Shown: positions 9,562 through 20,169 of the stretch, piece after piece
Layout of the letters: every line of letters begins with the position of its first letter
How positions within the stretch are numbered: position 1 is the first letter of the stretch
Assembly: GCF_026151205.1 (NCBI RefSeq)
Contig: NC_087079.1
Coordinates: 1,392,028-1,452,027, forward strand
Source: Bolinopsis microptera
Lineage: Eukaryota; Ctenophora; Tentaculata; Lobata; Bolinopsidae
Reading direction: 5' to 3'
Length of the DNA stretch: 60,000 nucleotides
Made by a program: the position numbers and the translations under genes
The notes under the pieces: generated by a model
Told to the model about the DNA's origin: nothing
The model's database searches: none
Seen by the model: the letters and a program-made list of their open reading frames with translations, nothing else

Positions 9562-10955
9562 CAGTTTGTATTGTACGTGGGCAATGGGCACGGTTATATA
9601 AGTACAACAATCACACTATTTCAAGTTCATGACGTAATCATGGCGTGTTTACCGCGGTGCAGATATTGCACGTGGACCTTGCCGAGCCGAGATGTGGTAG
9701 AGATAACAATGTGAACAGAGGGTCAAATAAAGATAAGGAAAGTAAACACACGATATCGATCTGCTGACTCGTCCTGTTTGTGATTTGACAGATCGGTGTC
9801 ACATGACATAACACCTCTATTACAAGTGGTCGCTCGTTGAGGATGACGGAGCACATCAGGGCTGCCCGTCGTCAGAATAAATTTAATTCAGTTGTTAGTA
9901 TAATTGTTATATTGTGGTGTTGGTAACCTACCTTCGTTGTGTTTCTTTTGACTTTGTTATGCTCTGGAAATTGTGAAAATTACGCTCTGGAAATTGTGAT
10001 AGTACCTGCTCTGGAAATTGTGATAGTACCTGTTCGATTTGTTAAGGAGACGATCTCCCTGTTCATATGTTTGTTATATATGGTAATTTATTATGTAACT
10101 TATTTATGTATATTATTCCTTAGTCTCGTATGACCATAGTTGGTACTACAATAAGTGGGTTTCACTTCTAAGCTACCGTATACTAAATTGTTACAGGATC
10201 AGAATGTTCGTGAGGAACAGTCACCAAAAGTGAGTTGCTTACCTGCTATGTGTTTTCGTACTCTGGTCTTCACTCAAGTTGCAAAGCTGCAATAAACGTA
10301 TCGCAAAGAACATTTATATCTGAAAATTGTGTTAGTACCAGTTTGATCAGTTAAGGTGAGGATTGCCTCGATCTGTCGGGTTCAGCTTAACTGCCTAAGT
10401 GCCTAGGTCATGAGTAGAACCGAAGGATCAAAACATACTTGCTCGTATCAACTATAAAACATCAATTTTGAGGGATAAGGAAGTGTTTATAGGTTCTGAA
10501 ACCTAGCTAAATCGATTTTCGTGCAATTTTAGGTCAGAAACAGTCATCAAAATGAGTTAATAAGAAGGTCGATTTCTCGGTTATTTTTGAGCTTTCGTTC
10601 AGAAAATAATTCGGGGCCTTCAAAGTAGGGTAACAAGAAAGCGTTACAAGTGTTACAAGCCTTCTATAATACAAAATGTGTATCACCTCTTCAACCCGCC
10701 GAACATGTGCTTACCCTAAAAATGTAAACAAATGTGTTTCACCTCCTCAACCCGCTGAACATGTGCTTACTATTAAAGTAAACAAATGTGTTTCACCTCC
10801 CCACCAGTATCCACATCTATTAATTGATTAATTAAATTGACAGCACTTACCTGTGATCGCATCTCCTATAGCTAGTGGTTTCTTTAGGTTGATTTTAGGG
10901 TTGGTCTCAGGAACTAGTGGAAACAAAAAGTCTGTATTGGGTCCACTTGACACTG
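5515..10955 (-). CDS. Galectin, at least four exons, interrupted by an intronic transposon
   Basis: Minus-strand exons, in order: 10955-10851, 6348-6239, 6019-5873 and 5592-5515, ending in TAG. All junctions are GT-AG and the phases agree (1, 0, 0). The product carries one galectin carbohydrate-recognition fold: LKKPLAIGDAIT, then FSINLVQ, MLHISFRSS, LVLNTKDSNVWNENQ, EVKCSQDGFEIFVNE and FPYRDGF. Galectins bind beta-galactosides outside or inside the cell. The usual H-x-N-x-R is H-I-S-F-R here and W-G-x-E-x-R is W-N-E-N-Q, so His, the first Arg, Asn, Trp and Glu positions are partly kept but two sugar-contact residues are changed. Classic lactose binding is uncertain. The first exon begins in phase 1, so an N-terminal exon lies further upstream and was not found. 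The intron between 6348 and 10851 holds a 4.3-kb DNA transposon. Confidence 0.85.
6472..7600 (+). repeat. Left inverted arm of the transposon
   Basis: Inverted match to 9520-10819. Short reading frames within it are mirrored in the other arm and have no recognisable family, so I do not treat them as genes. Confidence 0.9.
8128..9462 (+). CDS. DDE_Tnp_4-type (Harbinger/ISL2EU-like) transposase
   Basis: Exons 8128-8298, 8527-8587, 8704-8892 and 9188-9462 (TAA stop) join with GT-AG borders in matching phase. They encode the RNase-H-like DDE core. The first catalytic Asp is in TRIVIDCTE, the second in NVMADKGF, and the Glu in SIARIHVERSIG, followed by LKRYKIL. Linking motifs (CYSHYK, LLIGIAPSGVITYVSR, GGTTDKEI) are typical of THAP-associated/ISL2EU-type DDE_Tnp_4 enzymes that cut and paste DNA. 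All three catalytic residues are present and the four exons are open. The N-terminal DNA-binding part is not clear; a possible upstream exon around 7966-8090 (KELEIDAAVLGTASKLFS) ends in a stop. The third intron contains a diverged copy of the 356-bp TTAGGG-bearing MITE. Confidence 0.85.
9520..10819 (-). repeat. Right inverted arm of the transposon
   Basis: Inverted copy of 6472-7600 with the insertion and tandem expansion described under the whole element. Confidence 0.9.
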
Positions 10956-13550
10956 CTGGAAACAAAAATCAGAGATGTTAAAACATGTTAGTGGAGGATA
11001 AAATGTCATTTAGCTACCACTTTCAAATAGATGTTAAAAAGTCACTTTTACAGTATTGAACTGAAGCAGTATAAGTAAAACGTTGAGAACAAACCGTTTC
11101 CTATTGAGAGTAGTAGTGAGACTATGAATGATGTTAGTACTATTCGTAACATGGTGTCCCTCTCGAGCTCAATAAATACTTGACAAGTTCTTAACACATT
11201 GATCTCCTGTTAATACAGTTCAATTTACTCAAACCTATATTTTGGTCATCCTAGTGATATATTTACAAATTGCAAGTCAACTTAGATAAGTTACTCCGAT
11301 AAGCAGAAAAGTAATGAAGTCCCACAGACTAAGATGGAAAAAGTGGGGGGGGGGGGGGGGGGGGAACTCCGGGTGCCTATAAACTCAACTTAGAATTAAG
11401 GAACGGGGCTATGGCGAGTCCTACAATAGGCAAAGTGGAGAGCAAACAATGGGGAGAAGGTGAGCATGCGTTGGGGAGAGCGGTTAAACGAGGGCAGTAT
11501 CCAAGCATGCATATTCAGTAGGTAAGTATTAAGTAAAGCTTGCGTCTGTAGAGGCAGTAAACCTAGCGGAGGTAGGATGAAAGGAGTAAAAGAGGTTAGA
11601 CTGTTTCATATATTAAGATCATGTAAATTTGAATACAGGATGAGCTGACCATCTATGCGTGTGGATCGATTACGGAAATTAGGCATTATCTAAGTTCACA
11701 AGATGCTTCGTGGTTAGGGAGCTTTTCGGGGTGAGAACTCGAACAATACCATCATTACACAGATGTCAAATCCCCTATATTCTGCTTCTCACCGAGTCGA
11801 CTTCAGATTCCAGAATAGTTAGACGTTAGTTCACCAAACATAACAAAAAAGGTGGTTTAAATGTGACAACCATTTCATGTATCTAATTTCCTTATACAAT
11901 GTAGTTTATTAGGACTGATAGAGTGATAAATAAAATGTAACAACAAAAACATTTTTACCGTAAATATTGGCCGGAGAGCTTAGCAGTACATGGCATGCGC
12001 CATGCAATACAAGAATAAAGGTGAGGGATCGTGAATGGTGCAGATAAAGATCATTTAAAGATTTAATGATATCATGCTCACAAAATACTAACAGCCCAAC
12101 AGGCAACATACCTAAAATAATGATCCCACTCGTGAATTTTAACGATTGGGATCGTCAAAATTCACGAGAATTTCTGACTGGACCAAATTTTATTACTGAA
12201 AGTTTATCATCTTCGTAAAAGCCATATTCTGTAAATTTGTATAACGTTAACTAGTTAACTGAACAAAGGAACACACAGTGCTGTTAGGAAATAGTGCAAG
12301 TATAACTATAAAGGGTGCGCACAAGATATTCTATGTGAGTTTTAATCGTTTCCTATATAACCGCGTCATTCTATTTGGGCCTTGGGGGGGGGGGGGGGGG
12401 CATTTTATTGAATATATTTGGCCCATTTGGTGATCAGGACCGAACTGTTAAGAATCTTTATCGCCTCTTCCAGGGATCCTACAGTCTAAGTCAGCGTCCC
12501 TCATAAACATAAGAAACAGTCAGGTGGTTTAAATGTGACAACCCTTTCAGAGAACACAAGATCGGGTAATGAAGAGTTGAGAGAAGCTATAAAGAATTCC
12601 GCTGGTTTTAGAGTCTGGCTACTCTTCTTCTTCGTCATGGCCAGCTGCTGTCTTCTCTTCTTGGATTGGTATAATTGAGTTGTTCAATAGGGTTTTAAAA
12701 TTTCTGTTTTTCTAGTGAAATAATGGGGTATTTTAAATTATTTGCCGTGTTGTGCCTTTAGGTATTTATAAATTTAAAAAATAAAATACGTTGTTCCAGT
12801 CTTAGTCTTATGTGTGTAATTTAGTTTTTGATCTAATAAAGTATGTGCTCTCATCACTTTGACTATCTAGAGATTTTGCAGTTCTTTGTACAGATATTGA
12901 CGGTTTGGTTTAATTCAATTTCAGTCTGAATAGTGAATATTTTACAAGTTTGCCTTCTTATTGCAGTTAATATTCAATCCTAAATTCGAAAATCCTTTAC
13001 ATTGATTATCTATATTATGCTATGACACCATACGTTTTCAATAGGTATTTTTACTGTACTTGTATTTTCTAACCTTTATTCTTAGATAGGAAATGTAATT
13101 TTGTCTAACTCTCACTCGGGACGGAAGTGTTATTACCAGATAGTCTGGTAGCTTCACTAATGGAAATACGCTGAAATGCAGGTAGTTTACGATATCATTC
13201 AATTCCATATTTTTAACTTCTATTCTGAAACTTAGTGACATTAGTCATTGAAATCTCTCTATAAGTAACTCTTTATACCGTGAACATGTATATGCCTTGC
13301 TCATTCTTTTTCTCTAATCCGTGTTTGGTCAGTTCGTGCGTGAGGAAAGTTACAATTAACTTAAAACAAAGTTTAGATTAGATAACAAAATAATTGGCTT
13401 TAAATACGATACAATCGTATATTTCAGCGTCAAAACTGAATTTTAAAATCAATATTAATAATATAATGATATTTCTAGCGTCACAAAGAATAGCTGCATC
13501 ATTGTTTCTCTTAGAACATGATTGAGTCTGCATATCGTAATTACAAAGAT
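10956..13550. other. Intergenic or long intron; poly-G tracts, no gene recognised
   Basis: G runs lie near 11345-11364 and 12385-12401. A phrase of the type GGTGGTTTAAATGTGACAACC occurs at about 11850 and 12523. The upstream galectin exon should lie somewhere here or beyond but I could not identify it. Confidence 0.5.
12896..13200 (+). repeat. Dispersed repeat, copy 1 (partner at 18958-19248)
   Basis: Shares the phrases GACGGTTTGGTTT, CTAACTCTCACTCGGGACGG, TTACCAGATAGTCTGGTAGC and GCTGAAATGCAGGTAGTTTA, in the same order and orientation, with 18958-19248. No transposon ends were recognised. Confidence 0.8.
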
Positions 13551-15001
13551 TCAATAATTGTATTTGATTAGCCTAGCATGAAAGTGGTCATAGTATATTA
13601 AGGTTAAGAAAAATGAACTACGCTGTAAAATCCCTGTGCTGTACCCATGGCCATTGCTCTGTGAGGAATTATTCTCCCCATCATCATTATCATCATTATC
13701 ATCATTATCATCATTATCATCATTATCATCATTATCATCATTATCATCATTATCATCATTATCATCATTGTCCTCTAATTCATTCTCCAGAACCCCATCT
13801 CCCTCATTACAGTTCATCAGTAAGACCTGATCTACCTCTCTCGTCCTCAGATCGTCCTCACACCGCTTCAAAAACTCATTTTCACACGGAAACACCTGTT
13901 TTATAATCTTATACAGCTCATCATCGTAGGTTTCTAAAACCTGCTTGGTAGCAACATGATTGTGTACCCCGTTAGAAGGATCTGAGAAGGCATTGACATT
14001 AAACCAACTCTGTACACCCTCTGCAAAGTACTCCTGCGCGTTGCTCATAGCGTAGGTGTTAGCCCAGATGGTGCCTCCTGACTTCCGGTCATTGTACCAC
14101 TTTTTGAGGTTGTTCTCCCAGTTGGAGATGGCGTATTTAGCACCGAGCAGTTCCACACCGTGCGCTAGTTCGTGGAGGAAGATGTCCTCGTTGTAGTATC
14201 GGTCGTTTGAGTAGCACATTATGTTCTCCTCAGCACCTGGGAGGAGAAAGTTCAGTGGTAGTGGTAAGGTCTATACGCCAGTTTCACTGTAAAAGTGCAC
14301 TAAAAAGGTACACAGAACAGGGACAAAAGGATTTCGCGGCATGTACGAAATCGCGAAATTTCCCATTCTCCGCGACAAATTTTATGTGTAGTTTAATGTA
14401 TAGCCTGTTAAATTTCGCGGTACCGCGAAATTTGGCCAAAATAATCGCGAAATCCTTTTGTCCCTGACACAGAATGTGAAAGTAACACACCTGTAGAAAT
14501 AGGCCAGGCCTCCGTGGCCCCCAGCCCTCTGGCCCTCTCGTCCCAAAAGGCGGGTTCCAGCCAGCTGTGTTCAGGAATGTCAGTAGTGACCTCCGTATCA
14601 GCCATCACCCCCACTCTCCCGTGTTTCTTGTAAAACCACTCCCTTATCCCGGAATGGTCTGCTAACATGAATCTCAGCACGTAGCAGGCTCTCTTCAGTG
14701 CGTCGTCTGGGACTATACTTGAGGAAACAACGGGTATACCGTATGTTTCTGTGTACTTCTGATAGTGGGACGTGAGACCTTCAGGAGCCATCTGAGCGGA
14801 GGATCTCAGTGAGGAGGGAACCTCTCTGATGGAGCTGCAGGAGTTGGTGGTGGTGGGGATGCCAGGTCTGTCCGCTGCTCGCCGGGAGCGGGAGAGAGGG
14901 GTGTGGTCAGAGAGGGACTGGTATGTGGAAAATGTTTGTGGAATGTGGTGGGAGAGGGAGACTACAGCAAGGAGGAGGAGGCATAGGGTGGTTTGTAACA
15001 T
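13551..15001 (-). CDS. Secreted zinc metallopeptidase (HExxH)
   Basis: Two minus-strand exons: 15001-14491 and 14236-13551, joined in phase 1 with GTGTGT donor and CCCAG acceptor. I choose the Met at 15001 because it opens a clear signal peptide (MLQTTLCLLLLAVVSLSHH), followed by a dibasic stretch (SRSRRAADR) that could be a propeptide cleavage site. The second exon holds the zinc motif HELAHGVELLG and, downstream, EYFAEGVQSWF, which could supply a glutamate ligand as in gluzincins. The protein should be an extracellular zinc endopeptidase; I cannot assign the family. The C-terminal tail has an Asp/Asn run encoded by a GATAATGAT microsatellite, so tail length may vary. The intron contains a hAT-type MITE. 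The last residues after the run may not be authentic. Confidence 0.75.
13677..13771 (-). repeat. GATAATGAT coding microsatellite
   Basis: About ten copies of a 9-base unit encoding Asp-Asp-Asn on the minus strand, near the C-terminus of the metallopeptidase. Confidence 0.9.
14318..14466. mobile_element. hAT-type MITE, 149 bp
   Basis: Perfect terminal inverted repeats of 21 bases beginning CAGGGACAAAAGGATTTCGC, flanked on both sides by the 8-base direct repeat ACACAGAA (14310-14317 and 14467-14474). An 8-base target duplication and CAGGG-type ends are hallmarks of hAT elements. It lies in the intron of the metallopeptidase gene, just inside the donor site. There is no coding capacity. Confidence 0.95.
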
Positions 15002-16846
15002 TCTAGGATAGAAGTTATTAAAGTCAATTTTCAGCACAAGTATAAGTTCTAATAGTAATACGTGTGCCAAGTAGTTCATAAAGCACGCACTCAGTTCAAA
15101 CGTATCATTTATCAAGCAATGTAAATGTACGCTATACAATATCTGCGTAAGGCGTGAGTATCGTATTCCTCTATACATTCCACTATACATTCCATAGTGT
15201 ATACTGTATAGTCTATATATGTTGCATTGTGGCTTGTGCACAGAAAGAGATGCTGCTTCCAATGACCACTGTACTACTCAGTTATATGGAAAGGTGGCTA
15301 CTAAAACAAAGGTACGTATTAAAATTTCAATGAACCGAAAGAATGTGGATGTTTTTTATTTCAAATGGAACACAAATTGGCTGTAACTCATACGTTAAGG
15401 GCTAGTTAAACAGAATACAGAAGTCTCGTTGTAAAATGGTCAGATGTTAGTCGGTAGTCCACACATTAACAAGATGATACTATAATACAATTACAGGAAC
15501 TGGCTAACGTCATATCGTCATGATTTAATGATATTTAATGATATATAAATATCATTACATATCATTAACTCGTCACTGCTGACCTTTATATTATTTTAAC
15601 ATCCACCGCTTTGCCGCGAGGTGGCTAAAAAATATATCATTCAGAACGATTAATGGTGAGTGGAAGGAGTAGGGATAGGAAGTTAACTACAATTGCTTCG
15701 TGTAATAAAAGATAACAGGCACAGGCGCTCCTTCACAAATGTCCGCAAACGACACGCATACGATTATTACATATACACTGTACACTCAATACAGGGTGTT
15801 CCACATAAAATGTGCCTACCTCAGTCCCCAAATATTTGTGTCAAAACTTTGGGCTCAATTAATTTGAGTACCAAAAATTTGGACTTGAATTTGTTTCCCA
15901 ACAAATTTGGTTACAAAAATTTTGGTTACCATAATTTTAGTCACAAATTTCGCAAATTTTTAGTCTACAACGATTTTAGTCACATTTTTCGACTTTTCGA
16001 GACCATTTCCCATTCCATTTATTTAATCCCATTCCAAGTCATACTTTAAAGTTTAACTGCATGATGATAAAATGATTTGTTGCAATAAAGAAATTAAACA
16101 AATAATTTGTAAAATAAAATGCAGTTACTGTTAGCGATATTTAACGGTTTATTATAACATATAGGTAGTGATATAGCAGCAGTTTTAAAGGCTAAATTCT
16201 AGAGTTAAACTAGATGCAGATACTGCCTGATGGGAAAAGGAAGTAAGATAATGTGAAAGCATAAAAGCTGTGGATTACACGTGTAATAGTCAAAGTAGTT
16301 CAGCAGTAGGAACGGTGATGTCATTATATTGATTATAAACAATGTAAGCTCACTAATATTTGTCATCAGTCATCAGTCATATACGCTCTACTGAAATTTT
16401 GGTCTACTTTTAAATTAGTCGCCGAACAATTTAGTCTCAATAAATTTGGTTTACAACAATTTTAGTCAAAATTTTGACTAAATTTATAGCAGACTAAATT
16501 TGTCGTTCTTAAGGTGTTTGTCGACGAAAAATTTGGGCAAAAAATGTTGCTCTCTTGTTTATAATTTTGTATAGAAATTTAATATCCTCTTGCTCACAAC
16601 AGCATCCCATCTAGTGACCAATACTTGAACTTGAAGGAAGCTATCGTGATCAGTGATGTTATTCTGTTAAGTTTATATAGTTATTAGTTATAATTATATT
16701 ATGTATTATGTACATTAAATTATCTGCTTTAACGTACCATATGTATAAATTTCAAACTGAAAACTGACATATTTATTTGTATCACCAAATATTAATAGTT
16801 TTAATTTGAATTGACCATAAACCTTAATACCTTTGTACATAAGGAA
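15002..16846. other. Intergenic, degenerate AT-rich repeat
   Basis: About 15830-16010 and 16390-16540 contain many variants of AAATTTGG / TTTTAGTCA, a degenerate low-complexity repeat. The divergent promoters of the metallopeptidase (-) and phosphatase (+) must lie here, but no motif can be called. Confidence 0.5.
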
Positions 16847-18025
16847 ATGAAGATAGAGCGTGATTCTCAAAATAAGATGGAAGCACCTGAAGCGAAGCTG
16901 TGTTCATCAAGAGAAGAGACTGAAGACAAGCCAGACACTCTATCTGGAGACGAGTCAATCAGAAAACGGAAATTAAGGCTAATAGCAATTCTCCCCGCAA
17001 TTATAATACTAATAGGACTGATAATTCTAACTCGTTTCCGTAACATCCTTCCGACAACCATGAGACCTTTTGATTTGGAAGATAAGCGAATAAATCACGC
17101 GGAGAAACCCTACACAATCAGCGGCGCTCTGAATGTTACTATCGGCTCTTTGTCTGTGCTTTTCTTCACAATCATGTGGTTTGTGTGTGAAGGCAGACTT
17201 CAGAAACCAGTGTATAGAAAAAACACTATAAAGGTCCTAGCGACGGTTTACTTTACCATGCTGGGGGCGTGCTTTATGATAGTTTTAGTGAACTCGACGA
17301 AGAATGTGGCTGGACATTTGAGGCCTTATTTCATAGCTGCATGTAAACCAAATGAAACTTTGGTTGACGAGTTGAAGTCTCGTGGGACGACCTGGGTGGA
17401 CGAAAACATGTCCGAGGTAATTTGTACAAGCAAAAGAAGTCAGAAGTACAGATGGTCTTTCCCTTCGGGGCACAGTGCAGAGGTAAATATCATATAGATA
17501 AAATGAAATGTTTTATTCCGTTGGTCAAGCTCATTTTATACATAACTATAAGGACATTACCTGCATTATTTTTACTGCGTGTTTAACGGAATTTTGGGGG
17601 TTATAATCACGTTCGCCATTCTTACCATTTCATTCGGTTACTCAGAAAATTGAGAAGACAGCTGTCTCTATCGCTTTACTAACCATTCTTTCCCTCAGGC
17701 TTGGTACGCTATGACGCTCTCGATTCTTCTCGTCCAGTACACCCAAAACATCGCCGACAAGTACGCTGAATTTCGCTTACTCATTTTGCCCGTTAAAGCG
17801 ACACTACAATTCCTCTCGTTTACGTTTGCCAGTGCGACTTGCATTTCGAGGACTTATGACTACCATCACCACTGGTGGGACGTACTGGCGGGAAGCCTGT
17901 TCGGAGTACTGGTAGCTGTTGTGATATTTTACTGGTTTTTAAAACCAGTAATGGAGAGCACAGACAAGCCGCCAGTCCCTCAAAAAACTCCACGGTGTGA
18001 GGAGATAGCTTTAGTTCCCGTTTAG
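16847..18025 (+). CDS. Lipid phosphate phosphatase (PAP2 superfamily)
   Basis: Exon 16847-17482 and exon 17699-18025 join in phase 0 to give about 320 residues with several hydrophobic segments. All three PAP2 catalytic motifs are present: C1 K-x6-RP in KNVAGHLRPYF, C2 PSGH in WSFPSGHSAEAWY (spanning the splice junction), and C3 SR-x5-H-x3-D in SRTYDYHHHWWD. Enzymes of this type (PLPP1-3 group) remove phosphate from phosphatidate, lysophosphatidate or sphingosine-1-phosphate at plasma or internal membranes. I choose ATG 16847, the first ATG in frame; a second lies at about 16877. The intron is only 216 bases. A broken copy of the last exon follows at 18271-18494. Confidence 0.9.
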
Positions 18026-18270
18026 ATTTGGGCAAAGAAAGCATGGTTATATTAGTTTGAGGTACTGACGACTGACGAGTTCCTTAACTAATACGTTACT
18101 TCTAAAGTAACTATTACTACTACTACGAGAACTAATGTCCAGTGTGAGAAAGTGCGGGGCTGTTGTGGCGATGATAAAACCAAAAAGAAGCAATACTGAA
18201 TGCGCAAAGTTCAACGTTGAAATCAATAAAAAATCTACCAAATATCGAGGTATTAAGACAACCACTTACA

Positions 18271-18494
18271 CTCAGGCTTGGTACGCTATGACGCTCTCAA
18301 TTCTTCTCGTCCAGTACACCCAAAACATCGCCGACAAGTACGCTGAATGTCGCTTACTCATTTTGCCCGTTAAAGCGACACTACAATTCCTATTGTTTAC
18401 GTTTGCCAGTGCAGTGCGACTTGCATTTCGAGGAATTATGACTACCATCACCACTGAGGAAAGCATGGCTATATTAGTTTGAGGTACTGACGAT
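18271..18494 (+). pseudogene. Tandem duplicate of the phosphatase last exon, with internal deletion
   Basis: Starts with the same CTCAG acceptor and AWYAMTLSILLVQYTQ coding sequence as 17694 onward, and follows it closely to the SR...D region. It then jumps directly to sequence matching 18037-18068 (3' UTR), losing about 165 bases including the C3 histidine and final membrane segment. A small insertion (GCAGT) also breaks the similarity before C3. Its acceptor is intact, so it could still serve as an alternative last exon that would give an inactive protein. Confidence 0.85.
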
Positions 18495-18957
18495 ACCAAA
18501 TATCGCAGTAAAAACAAAACACGGAACCCTTTTTGAGTTTTAACAGACGATTCACCAAAATGGGTCGAATATGAAGAGATTCCCGCGAAACTCACACTGG
18601 TGAACAGCTTAGACCCTTTCTAAGTTCTAAATGAAAATCTTTATTATTGCCTGACATCAGCTACCCAGAGAGAACATTATGGAACTCCTCGGAATATGAC
18701 TAACTGTGATGCTCGGAACAAGTTTAGTTTTCCCTCTGATTTTAGTCCCGTCCGAAAGTTAATATGATTAAGAACAGACCCATATAAAAGTTTAACTTAA
18801 AGTAGCACTGCACAATGCAATGTATAAAGTATTCATTTTTGAGGTATTTGATATTTTGGATGCTCTATTTTCTTGTGAGAGTTTTTGCTTTACATTATAC
18901 TTCACTATAAGTATTCACTATAAAAGATCATACAAGAGATAATTTCAGTTCTGTGCA

Positions 18958-19248
18958 TGTTTGTCGACGGTTTGGTTTCATTCTATTTCAGTCTGAGTTA
19001 AAATTAGAATTTTATAACCTCCATTTTAAGATAAGAAATGTGAAAAGTGATTTTTTTTCTAACCCTCACTCGGACGGAAGTGATAGTTTTATCACTGGAA
19101 TTTTATAACTTCCATTCTTAGATAGGAAATGTGAAAAGCCATTTTGTCTAACTCTCACTCGGGACGGAAGTGCTAGTGTTATTACCAGATAGTCTGGTAG
19201 CTTCACTAATGGAAATACGCTGAAATGCAGGTAGTTTACGATATCATT
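18958..19248 (+). repeat. Dispersed repeat, copy 2 (partner at 12896-13200)
   Basis: Same order of shared phrases as copy 1. It includes an internal partial duplication of the AACCCTCACTCGGACGGAAGT segment at about 19058-19085 and 19148-19172. The flanking 18495-18957 shows no gene. Confidence 0.8.
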
Positions 19249-19338
19249 AAACTAGAAACGTTTTAACTTATACGAGCTGATGATAGGGTTCTTAGGGCTT
19301 AGGCTGAGCCGACTTATCAAGACTTGCAAAAAAAAGTA

Positions 19339-20105
19339 CAGGGTGGGCCAAAAGTCAGTACCCATACGTTGGCCTTTATAGCTCAGTCACTGAGTGCCCA
19401 ATTTAAATACTTTTTTCTGGTATGACTTAGTACCACCACTGGTTCGAGGAATTTGTCAACTCGAAAAATATTCGCGTTCATTTTTTTCAAATGTAGGTTC
19501 ATTTTCACATTTATTTGATAGTTTGGATAGTCGGATCAAGCTAAATGTTATTGAATTGTGTTTGGCCATTCGAATTACGTTTGTCCTGAAAGAATTAGAA
19601 CTGTAGCTTCTCAGATGACCGAGATATGAAGCATAACGAGTTTATTCATTACGTGTGATCAGGTGATTGGTTTACCTAATCAATTGATAAGTTGCCCCCA
19701 TTAACTACCCCGTTAAACATTATGGGAATTGTTAAGGGTGCCCAATTAAGGTGTCGTGTCACGGTGTCACATAATCACCCAGTCAATATTGTTAACGAGA
19801 TACAGAAAATGCTTGATAACTTCGTCATTTCTAATCCGTTTTGCCTCATGTTTTCAGATCATATGCAACATTTGATAATGTACCGTCTCTGAAAAAATTA
19901 GGCGTTCAGCATGTTCAGAGAAAACAATATAGGTGTTTTAATATTGAATGGGCGTGGTCTAAAATATTCGAATTTTCAAATTTTGACGACGGAATCCTCG
20001 AACCAGTAAGTACAGTATGCCATCTGCAAAGCAACAGCTCTCAAATATAAAACACGGCGAAGCTATTAAGGCCAACGTATGGGTACTGACTTTTGGCCCA
20101 CCCTG
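19339..20105 (+). mobile_element. Non-autonomous mariner-like element, copy A
   Basis: Terminal inverted repeats beginning CAGGGTGGGCCAAAAGTCAG, with TA on each side, as expected for Tc1/mariner insertion. The 767-bp interior lacks an intact transposase. Fragments such as NIEWAWSKIFEFSN are shared with copy B at 41101-41992 in opposite orientation, so this is a multicopy family. Confidence 0.88.
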
Positions 20106-20169
20106 TATAATACTGATTTTCAGTTCTAGACTCTAGAGTGATCTTGTAATTGTATAGTATACTCCCCAG

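Larger units (their letters stand above)
6472..10819. mobile_element. Harbinger/ISL2EU-like DNA transposon with >1-kb inverted arms
   Basis: The left arm (6472-7600) and right arm (9520-10819) are inverted copies. Outer ends read TAGATGTGGATACTGG and its complement, with AT on both sides, which could be a 2-bp target duplication. Inner ends are a 22-base G run and a 40-base C run. Between them lies a multi-exon DDE transposase (8128-9462). The right arm has extra copies of a CTGGAAATTGTGATAGTACC segment near 9963-10030 and an extra ~110 bases (about 10070-10190) absent from the left. Subterminal repeats containing AAGCACATGTTCAGCGGGTT occur two to three times per arm. The element lies inside the galectin intron. 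Confidence 0.88.
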
